Source: Auxenochlorella pyrenoidosa
Lineage: Eukaryota > Chlorophyta > Trebouxiophyceae > Chlorellales > Chlorellaceae
Length of the DNA: 30,467 nucleotides
Assembly: GCA_001430745.1 (NCBI GenBank)
Contig: KQ482062.1
Coordinates: 325,909 to 356,375 of the forward strand
Direction: 5' to 3'
Each line of letters begins with the position of its first letter. Positions within the stretch are counted from its first letter, which is position 1. Below the pieces are notes generated by a model, which worked only from the letters and a program-made list of their open reading frames with translations, was not told where the DNA came from and ran no database searches. The position numbers and the translations under genes were made by a program. Shown piece by piece: positions 1-10,929 of the stretch.

Positions 1-37
1 CCACCACCCCACCACCCCACCACCCCACCCCACCCAC

Positions 38-2637
38 CAGTAGGCCAGCAGGTCGGGGTCCCTCGGGTCCACGCCGGGGCCAGCAGGCTGCCCGGTGGCG
101 CCCTTGCGGAACAGGTTGCCCGCCATGCCCTGCTGGATCTGCAGCCGGTGAAGGGCGGGTGGAGAGGGGGGGAGGGGGGGGGGGGGGGGGGGGGACGTGG
201 TTTTCGAAGGAGGCAATGGCTGCAACATAGAAAGCAGCCCCTCCTGCTGGGCAGCCTTGTCTCCTGGTGCTCTGAAGAGCATGAGAGCTCTGCCAGGATC
301 AGCAGGCGTGGGTGCGGCCTTGCCTGTTCCTGGGTGCGGGCCTTGCGCCACACGCGCAGCTCATCGATGGTGCCAAAAAAGTCCTGCAGGGTGGAGCAGC
401 AGGAGCTGCCTGTCGGCTGCACAATCGACATGAGCGGGCACTAGCAGAGGGCAGGCGGGGGCGGCAAGAGAGAGGAGCCAGCCGTGCTGCAGGTGGCCAG
501 GCGGGCAGGGGATCGGGCAAGGCTGCAGCTGGCGCCAAGCAGCAGGGGCACGCCACGCCTTGAGCCGCACTGAAGACCAAAGCACGCTTTGAAAAATGGA
601 CCATCACTCCTGTCCCCGCTGGCCTCCCCTTTTTCCCCCACCTGCGCCCCATACTCCTGCTCCCAGTCCTCCTGGACGGAACCGGCAGCGCCAATCTCAG
701 AGTCGAAGCAGCCGCCCTCGCAGTCCTGCAGCCGGGCAGGGGGCAGCAGGTACGAACCACATGAAAGCCCTTCCCTGTTGGTGCAGCTGTGCGTCCTGGC
801 ACCCCCCAGTTTGACGCCGGGGGCACTTCCAATACATCGTATTGAAAGGTTATCAATGTCCTTTCCAAGGCGGCACTGTGCTGCTGCAAAGAACAGCTCC
901 TAGCAGTGAAGAGGTGTGTGCGCAGGCAGCTCACCTGCTCGCGCCCCACAACCAGGGTGCCTCCAGAGGGAATGCGGGCGCCCTGGCCCCGCTTCACGCT
1001 CCACACCTGCAGACGGGGCACATGAAGCACGACAATGTTTCCTCAGTGCCTTGCAAAAGCCATGAGCGGCATGGTTGCCCAGCATGCCAGCTTGCAACTG
1101 GTACGGGCAGGGCAGCCAGCGCTCTGATCCGCCACGTTTGGCTGGGCAGGTTAGCCAGCTCGGTGCCCTCGCCACACCTCGTGGGCGCCACACCCACCGA
1201 GCGCACGGCAGCGCAGGCAGCAAACAGCGGCGCACTCGCCTCCACCCCGTTGTCGTACAGCCTGGTCTGGCCATCTGAGGAGCGCCAGGTCACAGCGATG
1301 TGGTGCCAGCGGCCGTCGGTGGCGGAGATGCCGCTCAGGTGGTCGGCCAGCCCGCCCTCATCCTCCATGACAGCCACCCCTTTCGGGGGGGGGGGCGGGC
1401 GGGGCGGGCGAGCTCATGCGGAGGGGACCCTGTTTACATGCACAGAGCACAGCGCCACTGCAGCACCTATGGTGCAGCAAGCTCGGTACCTTGCAAGCAG
1501 ACAGCATCGACAGCAAAAAAAACAGTGGGCCAGCCTGTCCCTTGCCTCCCTGCATTGTTCGACCACCTGCCCCCCTGCCCTCCCCACCAAAGCTGTTGTA
1601 GTTGAACAGCAGGAAGGCGTTGTCTGCGGGGGCAGACAGGGCGGGTGGGAGGACGGCATCCGTGAGACAAGCTGTCTGCATTCTGCGTGCTTTTGAGCAT
1701 CACAGGACTGCATCTCCAAAAGAAGGCGAGGGGCGGATGAAGTCCGCAAGCCAGCGAGGCACATAGTGCAGGTTGCGGCGGCATGGTGGGCGGGCAGGGC
1801 TTCTGGAGCATCAGTCGCAAACAGCTCCACCCTGCTGGACCCCCGGCCCACCATTCTTGGTGTAGTCGCTGCCGGGCGCAGCATACGAAAAGGGGACGCC
1901 CATGCGACAGGTGTCTGCGCCCAGGGGGGACCGGCCGGCTGGCAAGGAACAGTGTGGCAACAGGGAAAGCACAGAGGCAGGGGCCAGGCCCGCTCTTCTG
2001 CCCTGGCACTCTCAACGGCAAGGGCTGGGCACGCTGAGGTGCTACCCCCCGGCCCGGCCCCCACGCCCTGCCCCTCATTTCTGCCAGGCAGGCGCGCCAC
2101 CCACCAGTGCTCCGCATCCAGAGCTCCACTGTGATCTCGTCCGCGGGCATGGTCATGTTCTTGGCGATTAGGACCTGTGGGGAGGAAGGCAAGGGAGAGG
2201 GGCTGGTCGTGCCGTGCCATCTGGGCGCTGCGTGCTGCACCCTTGCAGCTTGCCTCAATCGCGACCGGCCCCACCAGTTCAACTGATGCGTTGTGCGCGT
2301 CTACACTGCAGGCATGCGTCGCCCTGTCAAGCCATGGGCTGGCCCGCTGTGCGGACCAGGAGTGCTGTGCAGCCAGCCAGATAACCAGCCGTAAGCCAGC
2401 CAGCGCGCCCAGTGTGTTCAGCACAGCCTGCCATCAAGCAAGCAAGACCAGCAGTGGCCAGCCGATCACCTGCTGGTCCGACAGGAACATGGCATAACCG
2501 CCGCTGCCGGCGGTGGGTGGCTGCACTGGCGAGCCATCGGGCGTGGCTAGCGGGGCGGTGGAGTAGACCCAGAGGGGGGCGTCGGCTCCCAGGACCAGAG
2601 GGTTGGTGCCGCCGCCGTGCACATCCCGCAGGCGGGC
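38..2637 (-). other. LamG repeat unit 3 (exons 17-25), continues past window edge
   Basis: Third unit: ITVELWMRST, FLLFNYNSF, RWHHIAVTWRSSDGQTRLYD, QDCEGGCF and TIDELRVWRKARTQ, then a DPDLLAYW linker equivalent to DLATYWQF of unit 1. Exon 17, rich in Gly and Pro, is a spacer before the jelly roll. The final exon runs to the left edge, where two GT donors (after position 38 or 34) are possible, so the gene continues outside. Confidence 0.7.
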
Positions 2638-5600
2638 CTGCGGGCGTTGGCAGCCGGGTTGAAATGCGCTGGTCAGAGGGGGAAAGTGCAAAGCACTCAT
2701 ACAAGCTTGTGCAGCATGAATACTAGCAAGGCTTGAGATGCACGGACATGCCAGGTGTGCGGCATGGGGACGTGCTGAGGCACCCCAGGAGCGGGCAAGC
2801 GCCGAGGGAAAAAGGACGCCAGGACGCGTCCATCACAGCAGTCTCAGCTTGGCGCGCACCCTGCCATCCTGCATCTGCTCCAGCGTGTCTGGTCGGAAGG
2901 GGTAGTGGGCAGCCAGGCCCTGCTTGTTGGGGACCTCCACAGCAAACATGCCTGCGGCCACCTCCTCTCTGCAGCGCGGCAGGGCAAGGCAAGCCGGAAT
3001 AGGGTGGGGGCTCACGAGGAACGTGTGGGTTTCCTCACGGTTCCACCGCTGTACTCAGCCATCCCAGCCTGCCATCAAGGCAGGACAAAGGCTGGGGCGC
3101 GGCTGCGCAGGTGCACACCGCAGCAGCCTGCAGCCAGCCTGCAGCCAGCCTGCTACTACTCTGCCCCACCCCAGCCTCGCCTGCTCAGCACTCGGTCCCA
3201 CACCCTCAGGCTGGCCATGTCGCCATGCAGCGAGTACTGCGGGCTGAAGCAGCCGCCTGCATGGAGGGAGGCAGTGCCCAAGAGGAACCTGCCCTCTGCA
3301 CCGCGCTGCCAGGAAGAAACCTGCAGCCAGAGGCACTGGGTGCCGTGCTGCAAGCCAGCACGTTGTTGCGTCGTAGGCGCCCGAGGCTTCCCCCCACCCC
3401 ACCCCACCCCGCCCCTCACCCTACACCCCACCCCCCACCACCCACCCGGGCAGTCGTGCGCCTGGCCCAGCACCAGCGAGCCGTTGGATGAGCGGGAGGA
3501 GCGGGCGGCGATGTGGGGGTCCACACCCCCTCGGTGGGGGTGCACCACCTGGCTTGATGCAAGGGGGGGAGGGCAGTGAGCGTGGCGGGGCAGGGGAGGC
3601 ACCGTGCAGAGGAGGCAGAGGGTCCAGGGTGAGGGCAACAGGGCTCCAGGGCAGAGCCGCAGGCTTGACGTCCTGTCGGCAGGGGGGCCGGGCCCTGCCA
3701 TGGAGGAGCCTCCCATGCTGCTTGAAGCCACGCAGTGCTGCAAGCCGCAGCCTGCCGGCGCACATCCCCGCTCAGCAGCCCTGCGCCAGGCCCCGCCCAG
3801 CGCCTGCCTGCGTCACTCCTGCCCGGGATGACCAGAAGGGCACCTTGGGCTCCCCGTCAAAGTAAAGCTTGACCTGCAAAGAGAGGCCAGGAGGTGCATT
3901 TGGCAGACCAGTTGGGATGCCACAGCAATGGCATTTGGCGCGGCACAGCGACATGAAGACAAGCACACACACAGGCTGGCGAACAGGCATGCTGGCCGCC
4001 GCACAGGCCTAGCACCCCTGCGTGCCCACCTCGCCGCTCTCCCAGGACCATGTGACAGCAATGTGATGCCATTCGTTGTCCAGCCTGGCAGGGGGGTAGG
4101 AGCGAGAGGAAATGGCACAAAAACTGCGTTTCGACAGGCGAACATGCCCTCTTGAGGAGCCCTGCGCCCACCCAAGGCTAGCCAGCAGAGCCAAGGACCT
4201 GCCTCCTTGAGAGGTGGCATGCCTGCTCACAGCCGCCATCCCAAAGCTTTCGGCACCCGGCCCGCAGAGTCCCAGCTCACCAGCCCACCGCGTAGTCGAT
4301 CCAGTGGTCGTAGCGCTTGCCGTTGCCCTCACGGTTGGCGTTGATGTGCACAGAGATGGAGCCTGCGCGGGAAGGGGGGTCGGGCGGCAGGTATGTGAAG
4401 CAATGGGGCGTGCACGCAAGCATGGGTCGGCGAGGCAATGCTGCGCCCCCTGCGCAGGCAAGCCCCGAAGCACCCCTAACCCAGGGAGCCCGCGAGGCAG
4501 GGGCCTGCCACACCTAGCCAGTGTGCAAGGGCCGCCCACGGGAGGCTGCTGGCACAGTGCCCAGCCTGGGGACCTCTCAAACCCCATCCCAACCCGCCCC
4601 CGCCCCCCGCCCACCCACCCCGCGTGCTGAGCCGCTCGTAGTCCAGCCAGTGGGAGCCGCTGAACTCCTCCATGTACTTCTCGATCAGGATGGAGTCGTC
4701 CAGGAAGACGGTGGAGGCCAGGGAGGCTGCAGAGGGGTGGGTGCAGGGCGCACAGGGGAGCGGTTCTGCCAGGTGCCAGGTGCTGTTCCGCCCGGGCTGG
4801 TGCAGGCATCAGCTGCCGCTGTTGCAAGAGCTTGCAGCGCGGCAAGTGTGCGAGCGGGGCCGAGGCAGGGAGGCCTGCCCATGGTGGCCAGCCCCCAGCA
4901 ACCTGCACAAAGGCAAGCTAGCACGGGGCCCCGGCCTTGGCTCCACTGCTCTTCATAAGGCCAAGGGGCCCAAGGAGCAGCCCCAGAGTGGATCTTAGAT
5001 CGGCGGCCGCCCAAAGCTAACTTCTCACAAACAGCCCAGCCATGCCACACTGCGCACAGCCCACGGGCCCAGGCACGTTGCCCACAGCACACGGCGGCAA
5101 GGCGCGCCCACCTTCGTCCCTCGCAAAGGAGGCAAAGGAGAAGAACTCGGCGTAGCGCTCGGGGGTGGAGTTCCTGGGGGTGTAGGCGGGGGTGCGCGCC
5201 CAGAACTCCACCGAGACGTCGCTGCGCATGGAAGCAAGGGGGGGCGGGGTCCAGTCATCCTTTCAAGTGTGAGGCGGCGCGGCTTTCCAGGCTGCACGGG
5301 TGGCAGAGGTGGCACACAGGTGGGCTCCTCTCGACCGACTGGAGCCGGCAATCCGCAGGCCTGCGCCGTGCAGCCATTCCGACATGGCCAGGGCAGCAAG
5401 TGTGGGTCCCCACCGGTCTGGCATGCCCTGGTAGGCTTGCTGCATGGCGTAGTTGTTGCGGAAGGTCAGGGCGCCCGACTCAAAGCGCTGGCTGCCCTGC
5501 AAATGGAGTGGGCGGGCAGCCAGCACAGGCCAATCATGCAGGGGGCAGCAGGCAGAGGCTTCAACGGAGTGGGGTACCACCAGGCATGCAGGGCGCCCAG

Positions 5601-7924
5601 CAATCCAGCAACAAATCACCATCTCCCTTCCCCCCGCCCGCAGCTGCCCCTCAATCGGCAGCAGCTGTCCATTCGCGGCAGGGCAGGCCACTGCCAGCTG
5701 GGGCCACCTTGAGCGCCACAGCCCCACCCGCTCAATCGTCTGGGTGCTGGCGCTGGGCAGGGTGACCAGGCGCAGGTCGTTGCCGCGCCCCGAGGCGTCG
5801 CGCGCTGCGAGCGTCTCGCGGGCCAGCCCATTCTGCTCGGGGTCGTTGAACTGCCAGTAGGTCGCCAGGTCCTGCGGCAGGGCGGGGGTGCGCACAGGTG
5901 GGGGCATGGTAACTCACGTGGGCAGGCCGGGCGCGAGGGTGGCATGATGCTCTCCCTCTGCAATCGTGACTTTGGACCCCTGTCCAGCATGTCTTGCGTC
6001 GGCCTGACCTCCACGACTCCAGAAGCGCAGCCCAGCAATCCCTGCGGTCCAAGCCAAGCTATCACAATCAGCACTTGCAAAGAGGCCCTCACCGGGTGGT
6101 TGTCCAGCCCGCCCGCCGCCCGCATGCCCTCCAGGATCTGGCTCTGGGTGCGCGCGGTGCGCCAGATGCGCACCTCGTCCATGAGCCCGAAGAATCCCTG
6201 GCCCCTGCAGGGGTGTGCGCGGCCAGGGTGCAGGGTGGTGGCTGGCTGCGCTTGCGAGGCACTTCAGCTTGGAACTCATCAACTGTTGATTGAGAGCGGC
6301 ACCCGCACCTCGCCCCTCAGCTGAAAGCTTCCCCCTGCAGCGCCCCCTCCCTGAGTGTGTGTCAAGGCAGCCCAGCGTGCACAGGAGCCTCTGGAAGGCA
6401 GCTGCTGGGTGCCAGCCGCCCACTCAAGAGCTGGCGCTGCCACCTGTGGTGTAGAACCTCCCAACATCTGATGCGAGCCGGCTGGGTTCAGGTCTCACCT
6501 GTCGGTGCAGCCGCCGTAGCAGTCCTGCTCGGCGCCCAGCATGAGGGCGCCGCCTGGCTGCAGCGGCCGGGTCTTGCCAGAAGGGGTGGACACGATCAGC
6601 AGGCCGTCCCAGTAGATCTGCAGATGGGGGAGGGCCCAGCAGCAAGACGGGGGAGCTGAGCCCAGGGAGGCCAGGGTTCAAGTGACAGGCTCAGCAGACA
6701 GGCCCGTCCCTGGGCATAAGCTTGCGCGCCGTCCTTGCCTCCCGCGCGCAGCCCCCACCTGCGTCAGCCCGTTGTTGGCGGCGGTCCACACGACGGCCAG
6801 GTGGTGCCACTTGCCGTTGCGCTCCACAAAATTTGGCAGCGCAGCAGTGCGGTTGTATGCCGCGTAGCATGACTCCTGGCGAGGATCTGGCCACAAGTCT
6901 CTGCACGCGCGGGGAGGGGGGGGGGGGGGGGCAGGGGGCGGAGCAGGGCATCGCATAGGTCTCGAGGCTGAGGCAGGGCGGTAGGCGAGCTTGAGGCGGT
7001 GCCCTCGCTGTAAGCTACTTGTGCCCTGCCTGTTCTACCCAGAACCTGCTGTGATCCTCGCCTCCTGAGAAGTTTCCTGACACAGCATGGCGCAGGAGAA
7101 GACAGGAAAGCCAAGCCGGAGCGAAAGCCACACCGTCCCATCCGCCTGTCCCCGCATGCTCCCGCCCTGACGCCTCCCCCCCATCCATTTCGCCCCTCCC
7201 TCACATGTATGTGAAGTCGTGGCAGCCCACCAGGCTGGAGGGATCAAAGATGACAAAGTGGTTGAAATCCGCGATGCGCTGGAACGGGTCAGTCGACTGC
7301 ACAAGGCATCACGGCAGGGTTATGGCTCATGCCAGCTGGGATCAGCCGGGATGAGTTGAGTACGATCTGGGTCTGAGTCATCCACATATCCTAGCAGCAA
7401 CTGCGTAAGCCACTCACGCGACACTGCAGCTTGCACACTCAAGGGACACAGCGGCCAAGGACTGTGCACGGATGCCGCCATGGCCATGGCAGGTGGCCAC
7501 CTGCCCAGGCCCTCGATTGCTCCGGCTCATTCCCGCCCACACCTGGGAATGGATGGCATAGGAAAAGATGGCAGACCGGTGGCAGTAGTCGGTGGTGGAC
7601 AGCCAGGCTTCAAACGTCAGGGCGTCCGGGGCTGCAGGGGGTGGGCAGGGGGGGGGCACGCGAATGAATGGCGGCAGGGGCTGGTGGCAGCGGCTGCCTG
7701 CTCGTCTCCCAGCTGCTGCGCCAGACCCCAGCACCCCGGCACAGCAAGCAGCCTTCCTGACCTTTGAGCGAGTGCAGTGCACAACCAAGTGCCTTGGCGG
7801 CCTCACCAAGGTCCTTGAAGTTTTCTATCACCACTCCATGGTCGCGAAACAGCAGGGCGTGGCCGGCGCCGCCCGGGCGTGACACGTCAGCAGCGGCGAG
7901 CGGCGCATGCAGCGCCAAGGCCAT
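38..7924 (-). CDS. Secreted multi-LamG (concanavalin-like jelly-roll) protein, 3' end outside window
   Basis: I reconstruct 25 exons (about 813 residues): 7762-7924, 7543-7631, 7205-7296, 6759-6900, 6499-6617, 6093-6204, 5728-5871, 5414-5496, 5112-5221, 4619-4726, 4281-4362, 4030-4084, 3817-3873, 3446-3548, 3181-3256, 2860-2968, 2470-2637, 2105-2174, 1852-1914, 1588-1623, 1240-1379, 935-1006, 642-725, 324-383, 38-138. Phases agree at every junction. The first ATG (7924) follows an in-frame stop and opens a short hydrophobic, signal-peptide-like stretch (MALALHAPLAAA); an upstream exon is possible. Three LamG-like (Laminin_G_3 type) units follow, near residues 55-287, 315-548 and 605-813+. Each has a TFEAWL/SVEFWA/TVELWM strand, a WHH(L/I)AVxW strand, a DC-x-GGC motif and a MDEVRIW/MASLRVW/IDELRVW strand. 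Such folds bind glycans or proteins outside cells; the ligand is unknown. The exon 13 and exon 21 donors are ambiguous. Start confidence is moderate, domain confidence high. Confidence 0.8.
174..194. repeat. Poly-G run (21 G)
   Basis: A homopolymer run inside a wider G-rich stretch (156-194), in the last intron of the LamG gene. Its exact length is likely to be unreliable in a draft assembly. Confidence 0.9.
2860..5221 (-). other. LamG repeat unit 2 (exons 9-16)
   Basis: Second unit: SVEFWARTPAYT, EWHHIAVTWSWESG, LYFDGE, HDCPGGCF and MASLRVWDRVLSREEVAAGM, then a HYPFRPD linker. The last strand lines up without gaps with unit 1, which confirms the GC-AG junction between exons 15 and 16. Confidence 0.75.
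5728..7631 (-). other. LamG repeat unit 1 (exons 2-7)
   Basis: First jelly-roll unit of the LamG protein. It reads from DALTFEAWLSTTDYC through KWHHLAVVWTAANN and QDCYGGC to LMDEVRIWRTARTQSQILEG, then a DLATYWQF linker. The order of strands matches the LamG-like family. Confidence 0.75.
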
Positions 7925-8483
7925 ACAAAGGCCTGCTGGGAGGATGGTCAAGCACCCTTGCAGTCAAGACAGGATGGCAGCAGCATCGACCTACGATGGG
8001 CAAGCAGGAAATCCAGGGGGATCGCCCCTGCCACCGCCCGCCATACCCGACCTAGGCAGCGGGTCTCACCTGCCAAGAGGGCCGCCGAGGCGGGCCGCAC
8101 GCCCGCCCATCGGCCTTTGTGCATGCCTGAGGCCCGCTTTGAGTGGACAGAGCGGCCGAGCAGGCAGAGCAGGTGTGGTGGAGGGCTGGTGCTGGCAGCT
8201 GAGGATCTCGGAGCGACCCCTGTAGGACTCCAGCACCCGTGAGGCATGCGCAGGGGGTGTGAAATGGCGTGCAGCCGGGTGTTGGGGCTGCCAAAGCCCC
8301 ATTCCCGCAAGTGTGCCTGCATGGACCTCCTGGCCCCCGCCTTTTCACCATCGGCATCTCGAGCAGTACTCCGATCGTTTATAAACTGCTGTCGATTCAA
8401 CAGCAAGGTCTCCCGTTGCCTCTCGCTCGACTGGCCCCGCCGCACGTCCCTTTGACAAGCTCCCCGCTCTGCTCTTTGCCGGC
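7925..8483. promoter_or_regulatory. Divergent 5' region between the LamG gene and RRP41
   Basis: These 559 bases separate the start of the minus-strand LamG gene from the start of plus-strand RRP41, so they should hold both promoters and 5' UTRs. Apart from one TATA-like octamer I see no supported gene. The open frames here lack homology or plausible starts. A missing 5' exon of the LamG gene could lie here. Confidence 0.5.
8378..8385. promoter_or_regulatory. TATA-like octamer
   Basis: TTTATAAA lies about 100 bases before the RRP41 start codon in otherwise GC-rich DNA. The octamer is palindromic, so it could serve either direction. This is a sequence match only. Confidence 0.4.
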
Positions 8484-10333
8484 ATGGAGTACGTAAGCCC
8501 AGAAGGACTGCGTCTGGATGGCAGGTGTGCCCTGCGGCTGCGCCAAAGCTTCCTGCATGGTTTGCAGCGGCTCTTGCGGGCCTGCCCCGCGCCCAGCAGC
8601 CCTGTCCTGGCACTGTTCTTGACATCGGAAGCGTTCTGGATATCGCAAACGGCTTGCCGGAAACATTTGTTGCTGCCGCCGCCGCCGCTGCCGCCGCCGC
8701 CGCCTGCCCCACCCTTTCACCCCGCCCGGCCCTGCCTCCAGGCGCCCCAAGGAGCTGCGCCAGCTCAAGGCGCAGCTGGACGTGCTGTCCACGGCTGACG
8801 GCTCTGCCCTGTTTGAGATGGGCAACACCAAGGTGCTGGCAGCGGTGTTTGGGCCCAAGCCCACGGAGCTGCGCAGCCAGGAGGATGAGAAGCGGGCCAT
8901 CGTGCGCTGCGAGTACGCCATGGCTGCCTTCAGCACGGGTGAGGGCTGGCCTTGCTGCCACCAGCACTGGTGAGGGCTGGCCTTGCTGCCACCAGCACTG
9001 GTGACGCCTGGCAGGAGTGAGCGCTGGCAAGGCCGGCCGTGGCAGCCCGCAGCACGGGTGTTGGGAAGCTATCGACTAAGTTTCTCCCTGGAGGTGTGAG
9101 GAGTGCGCACACAGCCGGCGGTGCCGAGCCCGGGCATGCTCAGCCGCTGGGGTGGGCCTGCTGCGAGCCAGGGCTGCTGCCGCCTGCGTAGGCGGGCACA
9201 GATGGCACGGCACTGCCTGCCCTCCCGCCAGCCCACGGCCTCCTGTTTGCGCTGCTCCCGCTGCTGCCCGTGTCGCAGGCGAGCGGCGGCGGCGCGGCAA
9301 GAGCGACCGGCGCGCCACCGAGATCACAAAGGCTATCCGCAACACCCTGGAGCAGACCATCATGACGGAACTAATGCCGCGCTCACAAATTGACGTATAC
9401 GTGCAGGTGGGGGCGCCCGCCGTGGGGCGGGGGGTTTCATGGAGCGCACAGGCGTGGCAGCGGCGGTTGGCGCGTGGGCTTTTTGAGGGCCGACATGGGT
9501 GGCTTGGGGCCGGGGGGCGCGACGAGTGTTGTTGGGGCGGGCAGGCAGGCAGGCCAGGCTGCATGTGCCCTGCGCCTTTGCTCCTTGGCAGGCAGGCCAG
9601 GCCGCCTGTGCCCTGCGCCACCACCCTCATGCATCGGCTTCCCACTTGCCCGCCCCGGCCCGGCACTTGGCCCCGCAGGTGCTGCAAGCCGACGGCGGCA
9701 CGCGGTGCGCCTGCATCAACGCGGCATTCCTGGCGCTGGCGGCGGCGGCGGTGCCCATGCGCGACGTGGTGGCGGCCTGCGCGGCGGGCTACCTGGACAG
9801 CACGGCGCTGCTCGACCTCAATTACATGGAGGATGCGGGTGGGGAGCTTCTTTAAGGTGTTTTTTTTCTATCCCGTTGTTTGTACTGGTGTGTGGGTATG
9901 GGTGTGGTGGGTTGGGGGTGGGTGGGTGGGGTGGGGGGCAGCGCAGGGCATGTGCTAGCAAAAAAAAACCAAAAAAAACCAAAAAAAAAAGAACCGGCGG
10001 TGCCGCCTGCTTGGGAGGCCTGCTGCACCTTTCCGCGCAGGGGACCGCCCGACCCGACCGCCGCCCCTCGCAACGTAAACGTTTGGCCAGCGGTGCTCCT
10101 CCACCCGTGGGCGCCCGCACCCACCCTGGCTGCCCTAGTTTCCTTCAGCGCCCCCACCCTGGCTGCCCTGGTCTCTGCCCTGGCCTGCCCTGCAGGCGGC
10201 GGCCCCGACGTGGTGGTCGCCATCCACCCCAACCACAGCAGCCGCGTGGTGCTGCTGCAGCAGGACAACCGGGTGGCGGTGGAGACATTCGAGGAGGTGG
10301 TAGAGCTGGCGGTGGCGGGCTGCCGCGCCGTGG
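8484..10333 (+). CDS. RRP41: Exosome complex component RRP41 (RNase PH family), 3' end lost in assembly gap
   Basis: Five exons: 8484-8524, 8742-8938, 9279-9406, 9679-9838, 10196-10333+, giving 221 residues before the N gap. The family is normally about 240-250 residues, so roughly 25-30 are missing. It starts [19 protein letters not shown], as in RRP41. RNase PH fold hallmarks follow: [20 protein letters not shown] near residue 33, the R-rich loop after FSTGE near 80, [18 protein letters not shown] near 112-131, [15 protein letters not shown] and [12 protein letters not shown]41 is one of six RNase PH-type subunits of the ring of the RNA exosome, which degrades and processes RNA 3' to 5' in nucleus and cytosol. 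The sequence is closer to plant RRP41 than to the human protein (ADLSHVEE). The stop codon cannot be placed. Confidence 0.95.
8938..8999 (+). repeat. Two 31-bp tandem copies carrying the RRP41 exon 2 splice donor
   Basis: The 31-base unit beginning GGTGAGGGCTGGCC occurs at 8938-8968 and again at 8969-8999, and GGTGAC starts a degenerate third copy at 9000. Each copy carries a possible 5' splice site preceded by AGCAC(G/T). Confidence 0.85.
9886..9990 (+). repeat. G/T-rich tract followed by three A-tracts in RRP41 intron 4
   Basis: A strand-biased GGGT/GGTG region (9886-9948) is followed by A runs separated by CC (9960-9990). It sits in the intron between the fourth and fifth coding exons. 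Four or more G-runs on one strand make a G-quadruplex possible. No coding signal. Confidence 0.7.
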
Positions 10334-10609
10334 NNNNNNNNNNNNNNNNNNNNNNNNNNNNNNNNNNNNNNNNNNNNNNNNNNNNNNNNNNNNNNNNNNN
10401 NNNNNNNNNNNNNNNNNNNNNNNNNNNNNNNNNNNNNNNNNNNNNNNNNNNNNNNNNNNNNNNNNNNNNNNNNNNNNNNNNNNNNNNNNNNNNNNNNNNN
10501 NNNNNNNNNNNNNNNNNNNNNNNNNNNNNNNNNNNNNNNNNNNNNNNNNNNNNNNNNNNNNNNNNNNNNNNNNNNNNNNNNNNNNNNNNNNNNNNNNNNN
10601 NNNNNNNNN
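10334..10609. other. Assembly gap (276 N)
   Basis: Unsequenced bases. The gap removes the end of RRP41, including its stop codon and perhaps a last intron. The N count may be an estimate, not a measured length. Confidence 1.
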
Positions 10610-10929
10610 ACTGAGGGGCCATGTTTTTGTCATATTTTTGAATCCCCTCCCCAACTGCTCGCATGACTCTACTGCCCGCACTCGCCCCTCCGAGAGATGC
10701 TTCAGGCTGTCCAATCTTGCTGCTGCCTGCCCTTGACTTGCTCCTGCCGCTCCCTTATTGCTTGACCGCACTGCTGACTGCACACCATGACACACTTCTT
10801 TACATGTCCACGTGCTCACACCAACAGCATGCAGCACAATCCGTTGCCTCAATGAAGCTTGTACGCAAGCACCCTCCCATCTGGGGCCCTGTCACGCCTC
10901 CCAGCCCAGCCGCACGTTGGCCGCGCTGC
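10610..10929. other. Convergent 3' region
   Basis: This lies between the lost end of RRP41 and the stop of the minus-strand gene. The first bases after the gap (ACTGAGG) include a TGA that could be the RRP41 stop, but the frame cannot be checked. I see no other gene. Confidence 0.5.
10800..10804 (-). terminator. Candidate TGTAA poly(A) signal of the CIMIP2-like gene
   Basis: On the minus strand TGTAA lies 126 bases past the stop codon at 10930. TGTAA is the known poly(A) signal of Chlamydomonas and related green algae; its use here is inferred. Confidence 0.4.

Noticed and set aside
1414..2424. A 336-codon minus-strand frame
   Set aside because: It is a wrong-frame shadow over several LamG exons and introns; the LamG motifs lie in other frames with matching splice sites.
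8664..8710. GCC-repeat stretch as a polyalanine coding region
   Set aside because: It lies in RRP41 intron 1 between well-defined splice sites.
7948..9030. A 360-codon open frame on the minus strand across the RRP41 promoter and first exons
   Set aside because: It lies antisense to firmly identified RRP41 exons, has no family motif, and its low-complexity Ala/Arg/Gly content is what antisense of GC-rich coding DNA gives.
9390..10736. A long plus-strand frame of 448 codons spanning the gap
   Set aside because: It reads through N bases and RRP41 introns in the wrong frame.
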